Below are positions 30,257 through 40,074 of a stretch of DNA of 64,000 bases, one piece after another; within the stretch, counting starts at the first letter, position 1; each line of letters starts with the position of its first letter. The position numbers and the translations under genes are program-made. The DNA lies in assembly GCF_018343795.1 (NCBI RefSeq), contig NZ_CP074346.1:1488001-1552000 (forward strand), read 5' to 3'. Below the pieces are notes generated by a model. The model saw nothing but the letters and a program-made list of their open reading frames with translations, was not told the DNA's origin and did not search any database. This DNA is from Phocoenobacter atlanticus subsp. cyclopteri (lineage in GTDB: Bacteria; Pseudomonadota; Gammaproteobacteria; Enterobacterales; Pasteurellaceae).

Positions 30257-30506
30257 AACTAAATCCTCATTGATTTTTTCAAAGTAATAAAATCTGTTTT
30301 TGGGTTATATTTACCAAAAATCTTAATAACTTTACTACAAATAGTAAAAAAAAGCATTCAAAAATATACAAATATCTTTAATTAGATCAAGTTTCATCAA
30401 AATTTTTATATAAAAAATAGATTTAAACTAAAATTTGATGATCAATTTACCCTAAATTTGCAAAAAACTGTTAAGATCTGACCGCTTATTTTTCATTGAT
30501 TAAACT

Positions 30507-32090
30507 ATGTTACGCTATTTTACAACATCTTCTGCTTGGCTCATTTATATTCTGATCTTATTCTTATATGGTATCAGCTTTTATGCTTTTATCTCTCATA
30601 GTAATGAAAATACCTTTTGGTCAGTCTCAGAAAGTTTAAAAATTGTAAAATATAGTGTTATTCAAGCTGGATTATCTGCTGTACTTGCAACTTTTCTTGG
30701 CATTTTATTAGCTCGCTCCTTTTTCTATTTGAATTTTAAAGGTAAAGGTTTTCTATATAGACTCATCAGTTTTGTCTGGTCACTTCCTTCCCTTGTTGTT
30801 ATTTTTGCCGTCGTGGGGATATGGGGGCATTCTGGCTGGATTGCACAACTCCTTGATTATTTGGGAATACAATGGTCATTTTCCATTTATGGACTACAGG
30901 GTATTTTAATTGCTCATTTGCTACTCAACATTCCTCTGGTAACAAAATATACCCTTGAAGGTTTACAACTCATTTCTGAAAATCAATTTAAGCTCGCCTC
31001 TCAACTAAGATTAACAGGTTGGAATTATTTTAAAATTGTAGAATTACCTCACTTAAAAGGCATTTTACCCTATGCCTTTAGTAATGTTTTTTTGCTCTGT
31101 TTTACTAGCTTTCCAATTGTGTTGATGCTTGGTGGTAGCCCCAAATACAGCACTTTAGAAGTCGCCATTTACCAAGCGGTCACTTTTGAATTTGATTTTA
31201 CAAAAGCAATAATACTTATTGGGGTTCAGCTTGTTATAGGCGTATTTTTACAACTTATAATGGATATCACCACACGCTACGCTTTTTCATCCAAAGTTAT
31301 TACTCACCCTACACAATACTGGTTACCAAAGCCATTGGGTTGGTCTAAATTATTTTTACAAGCGGTATTATTTTTGCAAATTTTTGCAATAATCGTACCG
31401 CTTATGAGCATAGTATGGGAAGCTGTTATCGTATCTAATTTTATAGGAAAATTACTTAATCCTGCGTTATGGATTGCATTTGGCTACTCTTTATCTATTA
31501 GCATCATCGCCTCAATTAGTGTGATTACGATTACTTATTTATTAATTTTAGAAACGCGTCAATTAGCTTTTCATCATAAAAAATTGGCTCAAAGTTTACT
31601 TGCCGGTGTCACAACTTATCCGCTTATTTTACCTGTGTTTTTACTTGCGGTTGGTCTGTTTTTATTTTTTATGGAAACAGAACTGTCTACTTCTCAGCTA
31701 TTATTAATTGTTGGTTTGTGTAATGGTTTAGTACTCCTACCCTATATCTATCGGCTACTCTTTTCACCAATGTATCAAGCTTTCGCTCGTTACAATAATC
31801 TGGCTCAAACCTTGAATTTGAAAGGAGTAAATCGTTGGTGGATTGTAGAGAAGCCTTATTTAATTCGACCGCTTATCAATGCGTTTGCCTTTGCAATGTC
31901 TGCCAGTTTAGGCAGTTTTTCTATTATTGCATTTTTTGGTACACCTGATTTTAGTTCACTCCCCTACTTGCTTTATCAACAACTTGGCAGTTATCATACT
32001 GAAGATGCTGCGGTGACCGCTTTAGTGCTAATGTTATGTGCTTTGTTACCTTTTTTATGTATTAAAGAAAAGAGAATTATTAATGATTAA
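30507..32090 (+). CDS. thiP: Thiamine ABC transporter permease
   Basis: This is a 527-residue permease with two homologous halves, about twelve membrane segments in all, as in ThiP and other fused binding-protein-dependent permeases. EAA-type coupling loops are visible (for example ASQLRLTGWNYFKIVELPHLKG and its C-terminal partner). It imports thiamine or its phosphates with ThiB and ThiQ. No thiB precedes it and no TPP riboswitch was found. It contains the exact uptake-signal core at 31358-31366. Confidence 0.88.
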   Translation: MLRYFTTSSAWLIYILILFLYGISFYAFISHSNENTFWSVSESLKIVKYSVIQAGLSAVLATFLGILLARSFFYLNFKGKGFLYRLISFVWSLPSLVVIFAVVGIWGHSGWIAQLLDYLGIQWSFSIYGLQGILIAHLLLNIPLVTKYTLEGLQLISENQFKLASQLRLTGWNYFKIVELPHLKGILPYAFSNVFLLCFTSFPIVLMLGGSPKYSTLEVAIYQAVTFEFDFTKAIILIGVQLVIGVFLQLIMDITTRYAFSSKVITHPTQYWLPKPLGWSKLFLQAVLFLQIFAIIVPLMSIVWEAVIVSNFIGKLLNPALWIAFGYSLSISIIASISVITITYLLILETRQLAFHHKKLAQSLLAGVTTYPLILPVFLLAVGLFLFFMETELSTSQLLLIVGLCNGLVLLPYIYRLLFSPMYQAFARYNNLAQTLNLKGVNRWWIVEKPYLIRPLINAFAFAMSASLGSFSIIAFFGTPDFSSLPYLLYQQLGSYHTEDAAVTALVLMLCALLPFLCIKEKRIIND

Positions 32091-32715
32091 ACTTAACCTC
32101 AATTTCGATTATCCACAAATGCCAATGCAATTTAATTTACAGATTAAAAAAGGTAAAAAAGTCGCTATTGTTGGTGAAAGCGGGGCAGGGAAAAGTACAC
32201 TATTAAATTTAATTGCAGGTTTTGAACAAGCAACTTCTGGCGAGTTGTGGCTTAATGGAGAAAATCATTTTTCCACCTCTGTGACACAACGTCCTGTGGC
32301 AATGTTATTTCAAGATAACAATATTTTTTCCCATCTCACGGTAATGCAGAATATTGGATTAGGCTTAGAGCCTCGTTTAAAATTAACCGCGGAACAAAAG
32401 GAAAAAGTCACAGATATTGCCACTCAAATGGGAATTGATGACTTGATAAATCGCCGTTGTGATCAACTTTCTGGCGGACAAAAACAGCGTGTTGCACTGG
32501 CAAGAACCTTGTTACAACATAAACCTATTTTACTACTGGATGAACCCTTTTCCGCTCTTGACCCACAACGTCGCCAAGAGCTTCAAAGTCTTGTCGCTAA
32601 AGTGTGTGAAACACACCATCTCACCTTGTTGATGGTCACCCACCAACTTAATGAAGTACAAAATCTATTTGATAATGTAATAAAAATCGAAAATGGAAAA
32701 ACCTGTTACTTATAA
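32083..32715 (+). CDS. thiQ: Thiamine ABC transporter ATP-binding protein
   Basis: This is a 210-residue ABC ATPase with Walker A GESGAGKST, signature LSGGQKQR and Walker B LLLDEPFSALD; the short length and start fit ThiQ. ATG 32083 overlaps the thiP stop by eight bases, so the two are translationally coupled. It completes a thiPQ unit lacking the binding protein. Confidence 0.88.
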   Translation: MIKLNLNFDYPQMPMQFNLQIKKGKKVAIVGESGAGKSTLLNLIAGFEQATSGELWLNGENHFSTSVTQRPVAMLFQDNNIFSHLTVMQNIGLGLEPRLKLTAEQKEKVTDIATQMGIDDLINRRCDQLSGGQKQRVALARTLLQHKPILLLDEPFSALDPQRRQELQSLVAKVCETHHLTLLMVTHQLNEVQNLFDNVIKIENGKTCYL

Positions 32716-32738
32716 TCTTTATTGATAATTAAGAACCG

Positions 32739-33137
32739 TTATTCCTCATCATCATAAAATTGTATATCATCATCGTCTTCATCTGGTGCATTTGGATCTT
32801 CAAAATAAGTGCCCCAGCCCTCATATTCTGCTCCCGCTTCTTCAATAAGCGGTAAAATTTCTTGTTGCTGTTTAGCAATTAATTCTGGTTTCAATTCAAT
32901 TTCACTGACAACATCACAACAGAAAATTGTCGAACCATCTTCTTCCTCAAACTCTTCTGCATCCGCAATTTCATAGCCTAATTTAAAAATATCAATCACC
33001 AGTTTTTCTAATTTATCAAAATTTCTATGGGCAATATGATGCTCTACAATATAAAGTGCATTAGGATCACTGCCATCATTGAATAAATCAGTGATAATTT
33101 CATTGGTTTCTTGATCTAACTCTGCTTGGTTATACAT
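32739..33137 (-). CDS. rraB: Ribonuclease E inhibitor RraB
   Basis: This 132-residue acidic protein of the RraB/YjgD family binds RNase E and modulates mRNA decay. The N-terminal half resembles QAELDQETNEIITDLFNDGSDPNALY-type family starts, and the C-terminus ends in a run of Asp and Glu. ATG 33137 is chosen because GAGGA precedes it, inside the end of engB; it is four bases after the engB stop. Confidence 0.88.
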   Translation of the reverse strand: MYNQAELDQETNEIITDLFNDGSDPNALYIVEHHIAHRNFDKLEKLVIDIFKLGYEIADAEEFEEEDGSTIFCCDVVSEIELKPELIAKQQQEILPLIEEAGAEYEGWGTYFEDPNAPDEDDDDIQFYDDEE

Positions 33138-33141
33138 AATT

Positions 33142-33777
33142 TTATTCCTCTGTTGCATCTGTTTGTTCTATCATTATTTCAGCAAACCAACTATTTAGTT
33201 TGTTGGCAAGCTTATCGATACCTGTTCGTTTCAGTGCAGAATAACATTCTACTTCAATATTTCCCTGAAAAGGTAAAATAGCTTCTCTCACTATTTTTAA
33301 CTGTTTATTACGTTCACTTTGATTTAATTTATCTGCTTTCGTTAAAAACAGTAAAATGGGTAAATCAGATGCTACCGCCCATTCAATCATTTGTTGATCG
33401 AGTGCTTTAAGAGGGTGGCGAATATCCATTAAAATCACAATTCCTTTCAAACATTCACGTTGCTGTAAATATTCTCCCAACGATTTTTGCCATTTTATTT
33501 TCACCTGCTCTGGCACTGCAGCATACCCATAACCCGGTAAATCTACAATTTTACAATTTGGTTCAACCTCAAATAAGTTAATTAATTGAGTTCGCCCTGG
33601 TGTTTTTGAGGTTTTTGCCAGACTTTTTTGATTAGTCAGTACATTTAATGCTGTCGATTTACCTGCATTCGAACGCCCAGCAAAAGCGATTTCAACACCA
33701 ACATCTTCAGGAAGATGATGAATATCTGGAGCACTCATTAAAAAGTGCGTTTTTTGATAATTTAATTTTATAGTCAT
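33142..33777 (-). CDS. engB: Ribosome biogenesis GTPase YihA/YsxC (EngB)
   Basis: The 211-residue essential GTPase acts in 50S subunit assembly. G1 is GRSNAGKST, the G2-region threonine is in [13 protein letters not shown]3 DLPGYGYA, G4 TKAD and G5 SALK. It lies between a DUF805 gene and rraB, all leftward with near-zero spacing, so probably one transcript. Confidence 0.95.
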   Translation of the reverse strand: MTIKLNYQKTHFLMSAPDIHHLPEDVGVEIAFAGRSNAGKSTALNVLTNQKSLAKTSKTPGRTQLINLFEVEPNCKIVDLPGYGYAAVPEQVKIKWQKSLGEYLQQRECLKGIVILMDIRHPLKALDQQMIEWAVASDLPILLFLTKADKLNQSERNKQLKIVREAILPFQGNIEVECYSALKRTGIDKLANKLNSWFAEIMIEQTDATEE

Positions 33778-33780
33778 AAT

Positions 33781-34200
33781 TTATTCTTTAAATGTAATAG
33801 AAAGTCCCTGCTCACCATATTCATTGGCGTCAGGAAAACTTTTGAAACAACCCCACTCTAAAAGTAACGTTGTGGAAATAAACACCGGCATTACTACTCC
33901 CAACGCCCAAGCCATCTTGCCTTGAGCGCCGAAGGAAGTAAAATAACATAAGATCGGCACCACTAAGATAAAAAGTGCTTTTGCAGAACGATTGCGATCA
34001 TGTAATCGCTTAATAATAATCGCAATAAAACTATACATTGATACGAATAAGGGTAAAACTGTCAATGTTGTCAAAGTCTCAATTTCTATAATAAAATTTG
34101 CCATTATCAATAAGAATAAAAAATTTAATCCAACGCCAATCCAAAATCCTTTACGATTTAAACGACCTTGGAAGGAAAATAGAGCTTTATACCAAATCAT
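33781..34200 (-). CDS. DUF805 membrane protein
   Basis: This 139-residue protein with four hydrophobic helices carries the DUF805 hallmark F-x-GRLNRKGFW near the N-terminus and KRLHDRNRSAKALF in the middle. The function of the family is unknown. ATG 34200 is preferred over the longer frame, which reads through a degenerate uptake signal. It is first in a likely unit with engB and rraB. Confidence 0.8.
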   Translation of the reverse strand: MIWYKALFSFQGRLNRKGFWIGVGLNFLFLLIMANFIIEIETLTTLTVLPLFVSMYSFIAIIIKRLHDRNRSAKALFILVVPILCYFTSFGAQGKMAWALGVVMPVFISTTLLLEWGCFKSFPDANEYGEQGLSITFKE

Positions 34201-34615
34201 AATTTTTTCTTTCTTGTTAAAGCGGTCACTTTCTTGTAAAAATTTGCAAATTTTCACAAGAATCATACCGCTAATATTGTGAATAGTTTATAGAGTTCAG
34301 TATTCTACCACTTGCTTTGTGAATAATGCTACCTTTACAATGCAAGATTACATATTTATTCATTACTATTTGATGACATAGCCCATAAAAAGATAATTCA
34401 TCACAACTTCAGTCTCTTTCGAAGTATTTTTACAGCTTCATTCACTTTCCCTATAGTAAATTAATTTTTCTATGACATAGATTAAAGAAAAATTATTTTC
34501 TTTTAAATAAATCGATCCACTCTAACAATAAAATGCTCTCTTCAATTGAAGAGAGCATTTTATTCAAAATAATAACCAATTATTAATAACTAAATATCAA
34601 TAATTAAATTAAAAC
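34201..34615. other. Noncoding gap between the DUF805 gene and the adhesin
   Basis: This gap holds two degenerate, inverted uptake signals (AAGCGGTC near 34219 and ACCGCT near 34268), then AT-rich DNA without a convincing ORF. The adhesin terminator is at its right end. No RNA gene was recognised. Confidence 0.5.
34527..34564 (-). terminator. Adhesin terminator, 19-bp perfect palindrome
   Basis: The two halves of 34527-34564 are exact inverse copies centred between 34545 and 34546, with the GC-containing core GCTCTC/GAGAGC. It lies 52 bases past the adhesin stop. Confidence 0.8.
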
Positions 34616-36721
34616 TTACCATTGGTAGCCAGCACCTAAAGTTGCACCAACATCTCCACTTGAATTTGAATTGACCGTTCCCTTAACAATCCATTTTCTA
34701 TTATCTGAGATAGTTGAAACACCCAGAGCGATAGCTGTTGCTCCTTTATAGGTTGAACCTGCTGCTGCAACCATACTATGACCAGGTAAATAAGCCTGTG
34801 GCAGTCCAGCTGTTGCCATTGCTCCTGCAACTCCAGCCTTTATTTCTTTCACATCATCGGCAACTCTAACTATACTTTTCTTAACTCCAGCAATAGCATT
34901 GTCCAATTTTCTATCAACATTGTCCACTTTTCTATCAACATATTTTTTAACAGTATCACCTGTCACAGTGTTCATATCGCCTGCTTCAATTTTTCCAGCA
35001 CCGACTTTATTAAGAATATCTGTCACATTCGTAGCTAATTTAACTTTTGTTATATTAGCATCTTTAATCTTAGCTGTCGTTACTGCATTATCTACAAGTT
35101 TATTCGTTGAAATGCCACCATCTTTTACAGATACTTTACCATTTTTGACGGTAATACTTGAATCATCTACATTCACTTTCAAGTCAACCTTGCCTGTAGC
35201 AACATTTCTATTTGTGCCAATACTAATGGACTGATCTGAACTAGTAATATCTTTGATATCCTTAGTCTCAAGTTTAGTATCCAAGGCTTTTTTAACTTGT
35301 TCATCCGTAACTAATTTACCTGTTGGAGTAGTCAAATTTGCCCTCGTATTTAACTTGTTTGTCCAAGCAGTTACATCTACATCATTCAAGTTACTTGCAT
35401 CTTTCTTAGTAACTTCTGTCTTAGTATAGTGATTAGCTTTTAAGTGTTCGAATACTGTTTTACCTGTAACTGTCTTATGTTGATCAGGAGTTGTATCTAA
35501 TATTTTACCTTTTCCTACTTCTAATGCTTTAATTTGAGCTACATTTACTGCATCAGCATCTTCTGTACCTGCTGCTAGTCCATTTATTTGTCTTGTAACA
35601 CTTGCATCTGATTTACCTACTGATACTGCTGCGTGAGTTGCTTTCCAAATTCCTGTATTATATCTAAAGAACTTAGATCTGTCTGTCAAGAAATCGTACC
35701 CCGCTTTACCCTTATCAATAGTTGCCTCTGAGGCATAACCTAATGCCACGGCATTATCTAATGTTGTCGTTGCTGAAGTTCCTAATGCAACTGCATTTAC
35801 TCCTTTAGCATATGAATCATTACCTATCGCTAACGAATTTTCATTTGATGCTACTGCCTTATGTCCTATTGCATATGAAGATATCCCTTTCGAATTTGCT
35901 TGTGTTCCGATTGCAAATGAATTAATTCCCTCCGAAACTGAAGCAGTTCCTATTGCTTGAGATAACTTTCCTTTAGATTTAGCTTGATAACCTAATGCAG
36001 TTGAGAAATTTCCTTCTGAAACTGCATTTTCACCTATTACATATGAATATTCCCCTCTCGAAGTTGCATTTCTTCCGATTGCAAATGAATTAGCTCCTTC
36101 TGAAACTGCACTTTCACCTATTGCATATGAAGATATCCCTTTCGAATTTGCTTGTGTTCCGATTGCAAATGAACTAACTCCCCCCGAAACTGCAGCAGAT
36201 CCTATTGCTTGAGATGACTCTCCTTTAGATTTAGCTTGATAGCCTAATGCAGTTGAGAAGTTTCCTTCTGAAACTGCATCTTCACCTATTACATATGAAG
36301 ATAGCCCTTTCGAATTTGCATTTCTTCCGATTGCAAATGAATTAACTCCCTCCGAAACTGAAGAAGCTCCTATTGCTTGAGATGAATCTCCTTTAGATTT
36401 AGCTCGATAACCTAATGCAGATGAGAAGTTTCCTTCTGAAACTGCATATTCACCTATTGCATTAGATTCATGTCCCGTTGAAATTGCTTGATAACCTAAT
36501 GCTAGGCTATTTATTCCTATTGATTTTCCATATGGAGAGTTCAATTCTTCCGCAAATGCCAAATTACCACTGATTAAAAGCGATGTTACTAATCCTAGAG
36601 TTAAGCTTTTCTTACTTTTAGAATGTTGACTTTGAGCTTTGGTTCTGCTTTTGGCTAACTCTGAAATTACTGTATGCGTTTTTGTTGCTTGATTAAACAC
36701 AATTTTGTAGACTTGGTTCAT
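34616..36721 (-). CDS. Trimeric autotransporter adhesin (YadA/Hia type)
   Basis: The 701-residue surface protein has an extended signal peptide (residues 1-57, beginning MNQVYKIVFNQAT as in ESPR leaders). A YadA-type head of about nineteen 14-residue 'xAxGxxA' units follows (about 70-320), then a neck and stalk with DAVNVAQIKALEV (near 390), a coiled-coil stalk, and a C-terminal membrane anchor (about 640-701, ending LGAGYQW). Three copies form a beta-barrel and display the head for host binding. The head shows near-identical 56-residue blocks. The length is modest for the family. Confidence 0.92.
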   Translation of the reverse strand: MNQVYKIVFNQATKTHTVISELAKSRTKAQSQHSKSKKSLTLGLVTSLLISGNLAFAEELNSPYGKSIGINSLALGYQAISTGHESNAIGEYAVSEGNFSSALGYRAKSKGDSSQAIGASSVSEGVNSFAIGRNANSKGLSSYVIGEDAVSEGNFSTALGYQAKSKGESSQAIGSAAVSGGVSSFAIGTQANSKGISSYAIGESAVSEGANSFAIGRNATSRGEYSYVIGENAVSEGNFSTALGYQAKSKGKLSQAIGTASVSEGINSFAIGTQANSKGISSYAIGHKAVASNENSLAIGNDSYAKGVNAVALGTSATTTLDNAVALGYASEATIDKGKAGYDFLTDRSKFFRYNTGIWKATHAAVSVGKSDASVTRQINGLAAGTEDADAVNVAQIKALEVGKGKILDTTPDQHKTVTGKTVFEHLKANHYTKTEVTKKDASNLNDVDVTAWTNKLNTRANLTTPTGKLVTDEQVKKALDTKLETKDIKDITSSDQSISIGTNRNVATGKVDLKVNVDDSSITVKNGKVSVKDGGISTNKLVDNAVTTAKIKDANITKVKLATNVTDILNKVGAGKIEAGDMNTVTGDTVKKYVDRKVDNVDRKLDNAIAGVKKSIVRVADDVKEIKAGVAGAMATAGLPQAYLPGHSMVAAAGSTYKGATAIALGVSTISDNRKWIVKGTVNSNSSGDVGATLGAGYQW
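35852..36439 (-). repeat. 168-bp tandem repeats in the adhesin head
   Basis: Residues 95-150, 151-206 and 235-290 are three close copies of one 56-residue block beginning SEGNFS; residues 207-234 are a half copy. At DNA level the blocks are 36272-36439, 36104-36271, a 84-bp half at 36020-36103, and 35852-36019. Such in-frame repeats can expand or contract by recombination. Confidence 0.85.
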
Positions 36722-37116
36722 AAAAAATTCCTTTTTAATTTGATTATCTTTCCTTAGATATTTGATTATCTTTCCCTAGATGCTTGAGTCTGATAATATC
36801 CTTTTATCACTAGCTGATAGTTATATAAAAAATCATACCAACTTTCCTCATTGTAAAATAAAATAAAATAAATACAATAAAAAATCATAGAAATAAGGGT
36901 TTCTGATGTAAAAACAAACCAATAATAAGAAAATAAAAATAAGAATAAGAAATAAATATAGTAAAAGTAAGATTAACGACGTAGTTTCACCTTAACTTGC
37001 TATTTTATTTAACGAATGAAATGACTATCTATTAAACACAATTAACGGTATAATTGCTTGTTATGTAAAAAATATTTTGCACAACTTTTTTAAACAAACA
37101 ACTTTAAGATAATAAA
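36722..37116. other. Adhesin/typA divergent intergenic region with short repeats
   Basis: This 395-base AT-rich region has no ORF. It holds a 22-bp near-perfect tandem duplication (36739-36760 and 36761-36782, differing at two positions) just upstream of the adhesin start. It also has three AAAAT units plus a partial one (36855-36873), and a purine-rich stretch of AATAAG-like units (about 36920-36960). Promoters for both divergent genes must lie here. Confidence 0.7.
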
Positions 37117-38949
37117 ATGACACAAAATTTAGATATAAATAAATTGCGTAATATCGCAATTATTGCTCACGTCGATCACGGTAAAACAACATTAGTAGAT
37201 AAGCTTCTTCAACAGTCTGGTACTTTTGGAGAAACTCGTGGTGACGTTGATGAGCGAGTAATGGATTCAAATGATCTTGAAAAAGAACGTGGAATTACAA
37301 TTTTAGCAAAAAATACCGCAATTAACTGGAATGACTACCACATTAATATTGTAGATACTCCGGGACATGCCGATTTCGGTGGTGAAGTAGAGCGAGTACT
37401 TTCAATGGTAGACTCTGTTCTATTAGTGGTTGATGCTTTTGATGGTCCTATGCCGCAAACTCGTTTTGTCACCCAAAAAGCGTTTGCTCACGGTTTAAAA
37501 CCAATTTTAGTAATTAATAAAGTCGATCGCCCAGGAGCAAGACCTGATTGGGTAGTAGATCAAATTTTTGATTTATTTGTCAATCTTGATGCAACAGATG
37601 AACAATTAGATTTTCCAATTATTTATGCCTCAGCATTAAATGGTGTAGCAGGTCTTGAACACGAAAGCCTTGAAGCAGATATGACGCCGTTATTCAAAGC
37701 AATTGTCAAGCACGTTGAACCACCAAAAGTGGAAACAAATGGCACTTTCCAAATGCAAATTTCTCAACTTGATTATAATAGTTATGTTGGTGTAATTGGG
37801 ATTGGGCGTATTAAACGTGGATCAGTTAAACCAAATCAACAAGTGACTTTAATTAATAGTGAAGGTAAACGTCGTAATGGTAAAATTGGACAAGTATTAA
37901 GCCATTTAGGTTTAGAGCGTTATGAAGCCGAAATCGCTCACGCAGGAGATATCGTTGCAATCACTGGTTTAGGAGAATTAAACATTTCTGATACACTTTG
38001 TGATGTGAATAATGTTGATGCCTTGCCTGCATTAAGTGTTGATGAACCAACAGTAACAATGTTCTTCTGTGTAAACACTTCACCATTCTGTGGTAAAGAA
38101 GGTAAATTTGTTACTTCTCGTCAGATTTTAGAGCGTTTACGTAAAGAACTGGTACATAATGTTGCATTGCGTGTTGAAGAAACAGAAGATCCAGATGCAT
38201 TCCGTGTTTCTGGTCGTGGTGAACTTCATTTATCAGTATTAATTGAAAATATGCGTCGAGAAGGCTATGAATTAGCAGTGTCTCGTCCTAAAGTAATTTT
38301 CCGTGAAATTGATGGACGTAAACAAGAACCTTTTGAGCAAGTGACTGTAGATGTGGAAGAGCAACATCAAGGTGCTGTAATGGAAGCATTGGGTATGCGT
38401 AAAGGTGAAGTGAAAGATATGTCTTCAGACGGTAAAGGGCGTACTCGTATTGAGTATATTATTCCAAGTCGTGGTTTAATCGGTTTCCGTAGTGAATTTA
38501 TGACAATGACTTCTGGTACTGGTTTACTTTATGCAAGCTTTAGCCATTATGATGATGTTAAAGCAGGTGAAATTGGTCAGCGTAAAAATGGTGTATTAAT
38601 TTCAAATGCAACAGGTAAAGCATTGGCATTCGCATTATTTAATTTACAAGAACGTGGTAAATTATTAATTGAACACGCAGTAGAAGTTTATGAGGGTCAA
38701 ATTATCGGTATTCATAGCCGTTCAAATGATTTAACAGTAAACTGTTTACAAGGTAAAAAATTAACGAATATGCGTGCATCTGGTAAAGATGAGGCTATTT
38801 CATTAACGACACCTATTAAGTTTACGCTTGAACAAGCGATTGAATTTATTGATGATGATGAATTAGTTGAGGTTACACCAAAATCAATTCGTATCCGTAA
38901 GAGACATTTAACCGAGTTAGATCGTCGTCGTTCGGGTCGTAAAAACTAA
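37117..38949 (+). CDS. typA: Ribosome-associated GTPase TypA/BipA
   Basis: This is a 610-residue translational GTPase of the EF-G class with roles in ribosome assembly and stress. G1 is [10 protein letters not shown]3 DTPGHADF and G4 NKVD; EF-G-like domains and the BipA-specific C-terminal domain follow. Full length. Its own terminator follows 24 bases after the stop. Confidence 0.96.
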   Translation: MTQNLDINKLRNIAIIAHVDHGKTTLVDKLLQQSGTFGETRGDVDERVMDSNDLEKERGITILAKNTAINWNDYHINIVDTPGHADFGGEVERVLSMVDSVLLVVDAFDGPMPQTRFVTQKAFAHGLKPILVINKVDRPGARPDWVVDQIFDLFVNLDATDEQLDFPIIYASALNGVAGLEHESLEADMTPLFKAIVKHVEPPKVETNGTFQMQISQLDYNSYVGVIGIGRIKRGSVKPNQQVTLINSEGKRRNGKIGQVLSHLGLERYEAEIAHAGDIVAITGLGELNISDTLCDVNNVDALPALSVDEPTVTMFFCVNTSPFCGKEGKFVTSRQILERLRKELVHNVALRVEETEDPDAFRVSGRGELHLSVLIENMRREGYELAVSRPKVIFREIDGRKQEPFEQVTVDVEEQHQGAVMEALGMRKGEVKDMSSDGKGRTRIEYIIPSRGLIGFRSEFMTMTSGTGLLYASFSHYDDVKAGEIGQRKNGVLISNATGKALAFALFNLQERGKLLIEHAVEVYEGQIIGIHSRSNDLTVNCLQGKKLTNMRASGKDEAISLTTPIKFTLEQAIEFIDDDELVEVTPKSIRIRKRHLTELDRRRSGRKN

Positions 38950-38973
38950 TATTCGTTTTTAATCATTCTTTAC

Positions 38974-39000
38974 AAACGCTTCTTTTTAGGAGCGTTTTTT
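38974..39000 (+). terminator. typA terminator
   Basis: AAACGCT (38974-38980) pairs with AGCGTTT (38991-38997), followed by further T residues. The loop is ten bases. Confidence 0.8.
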
Positions 39001-39149
39001 TAAATATCACAGAAAAAATGTTCGATAATTTGAGATAATCAAAGTCTTCTTAAATAAAAATCAATATTATTACAATCTCAATCAAAAAATAACTATTATC
39101 TCTTTACAAAAGTTAGGCTATAATCCCCTTTATTTTTATATTCAAATTA

Positions 39150-39719
39150 ATGATGAATCAAGACAACCATAATGTTGAAGATTTAATCCAGATTTTCAAT
39201 AAAACTTTTTTTAAAGAATATAACATCAAACTTGATTTTGGTGGTGACTATCCTATTTACCTTCCTCAATTTTTAGAAGAAAATGGTAAACTTTCTGAAC
39301 GTGATTATAATGTTATTTTGTTTGCTAAAGGTTATTACAGCAGTGCCTTACACGAGGTTTCACATTGGTTAATTGCAGGAAAAGAGCGTCATAAATTAGA
39401 AGATTTTGGCTATTGGTATGAGCCAGATGGTCGCTCTGAGCAGCAGCAACGTGAATTTGAAAAATTTGAAGTGAAACCTCAAGCCATTGAATGGATACTT
39501 TCAACTGCTGCAAATTTTCGCTATTTTGCCAGTGCTGATAACTTAACAGGAAATGCAGGAGATAATCGTTTATTTAAACAAGCGGTGTATCAACAAGTTA
39601 AAGATTATGCAGAAAATGGACTACCAATACGAACGGAGCAACTTCGTCACGCTTTAAGTAAATTTTATCACACCGTGGATTATATTGATCTCACTCAATT
39701 TGATATAAAAAAGATTTAA
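39150..39719 (+). CDS. epmC: Elongation factor P hydroxylase
   Basis: This is a 189-residue protein of the EpmC/YfcM family, which hydroxylates the beta-lysylated lysine of EF-P. The metal site HEVSHWL and the acidic ...GYWYEPDGRS region are characteristic. An ATG one codon in could also be used. An exact uptake signal (39578-39586) lies inside. It is the last chromosomal gene before the prophage. Confidence 0.88.
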   Translation: MMNQDNHNVEDLIQIFNKTFFKEYNIKLDFGGDYPIYLPQFLEENGKLSERDYNVILFAKGYYSSALHEVSHWLIAGKERHKLEDFGYWYEPDGRSEQQQREFEKFEVKPQAIEWILSTAANFRYFASADNLTGNAGDNRLFKQAVYQQVKDYAENGLPIRTEQLRHALSKFYHTVDYIDLTQFDIKKI

Positions 39720-39811
39720 GAAATAAAGGCTATTTTTTATTCTAACGCACCATAAACGATAGCTTTTTATGATTTTTTTCACTATAATGCATTCGCTTTT
39801 AACATTGAAAT

Positions 39812-39888
39812 CCCCCCGTAGCTCAGTTGGTTAGAGCAGTCGACTCATAATCGATTGGTCACTGGTTCAAGTCCGGTCGGGGGGACCA
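39812..39888 (+). tRNA. tRNA with CAT anticodon, probably tRNA-Ile2
   Basis: The 77-base gene folds as a full cloverleaf with encoded CCA. The acceptor CCCCCCG pairs with CGGGGGG, discriminator A, D-arm GCTC...GAGC, anticodon loop CTCATAA, T-arm with TTCAAGT. CAT could be Met or the lysidine-modified Ile2. The C4-G69 and C5-G68 pairs and the anticodon-arm/variable region resembling E. coli tRNA-Ile2 favour Ile2, the substrate of TilS. It is also the prophage integration site. Confidence 0.9.
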
Positions 39889-40020
39889 TCAACAATTTTG
39901 TCATCTTTCGTTTTCTTTCGCCATCTTTTATAAAACTCTTTATTTATAAACCCTTAAAACATTTTGTTTTTTTGACTTCTTTCGCCCTCTTTTGTTGTCC
40001 TTTGTTTACTTTCGTGTTTT

Positions 40021-40074
40021 TTTGTAGTATTTTTTGTAGTAACTTACTCAAAAGATAAAATAACGTACTACAAA
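40021..40074. promoter_or_regulatory. Candidate integrase arm sites / int operator
   Basis: TTTGTAGTA occurs twice in direct orientation (40021-40029, 40033-40041), and its inverse TACTACAAA (40066-40074) ends at the int start codon. The preceding 39889-40020 stretch also repeats CTTTCG several times. Repeats of this kind next to int suit integrase arm-binding or self-repression. No ribosome site is obvious for int. Confidence 0.5.

Noticed and set aside
30257-30506. Search for a TPP riboswitch upstream of thiP
   Set aside because: None of the conserved TPP aptamer segments could be found in this AT-rich stretch.
35852-36439. Regularly spaced repeats resembling a CRISPR array
   Set aside because: They are in-frame coding repeats of the adhesin head with no spacer-like unique units and no cas genes.
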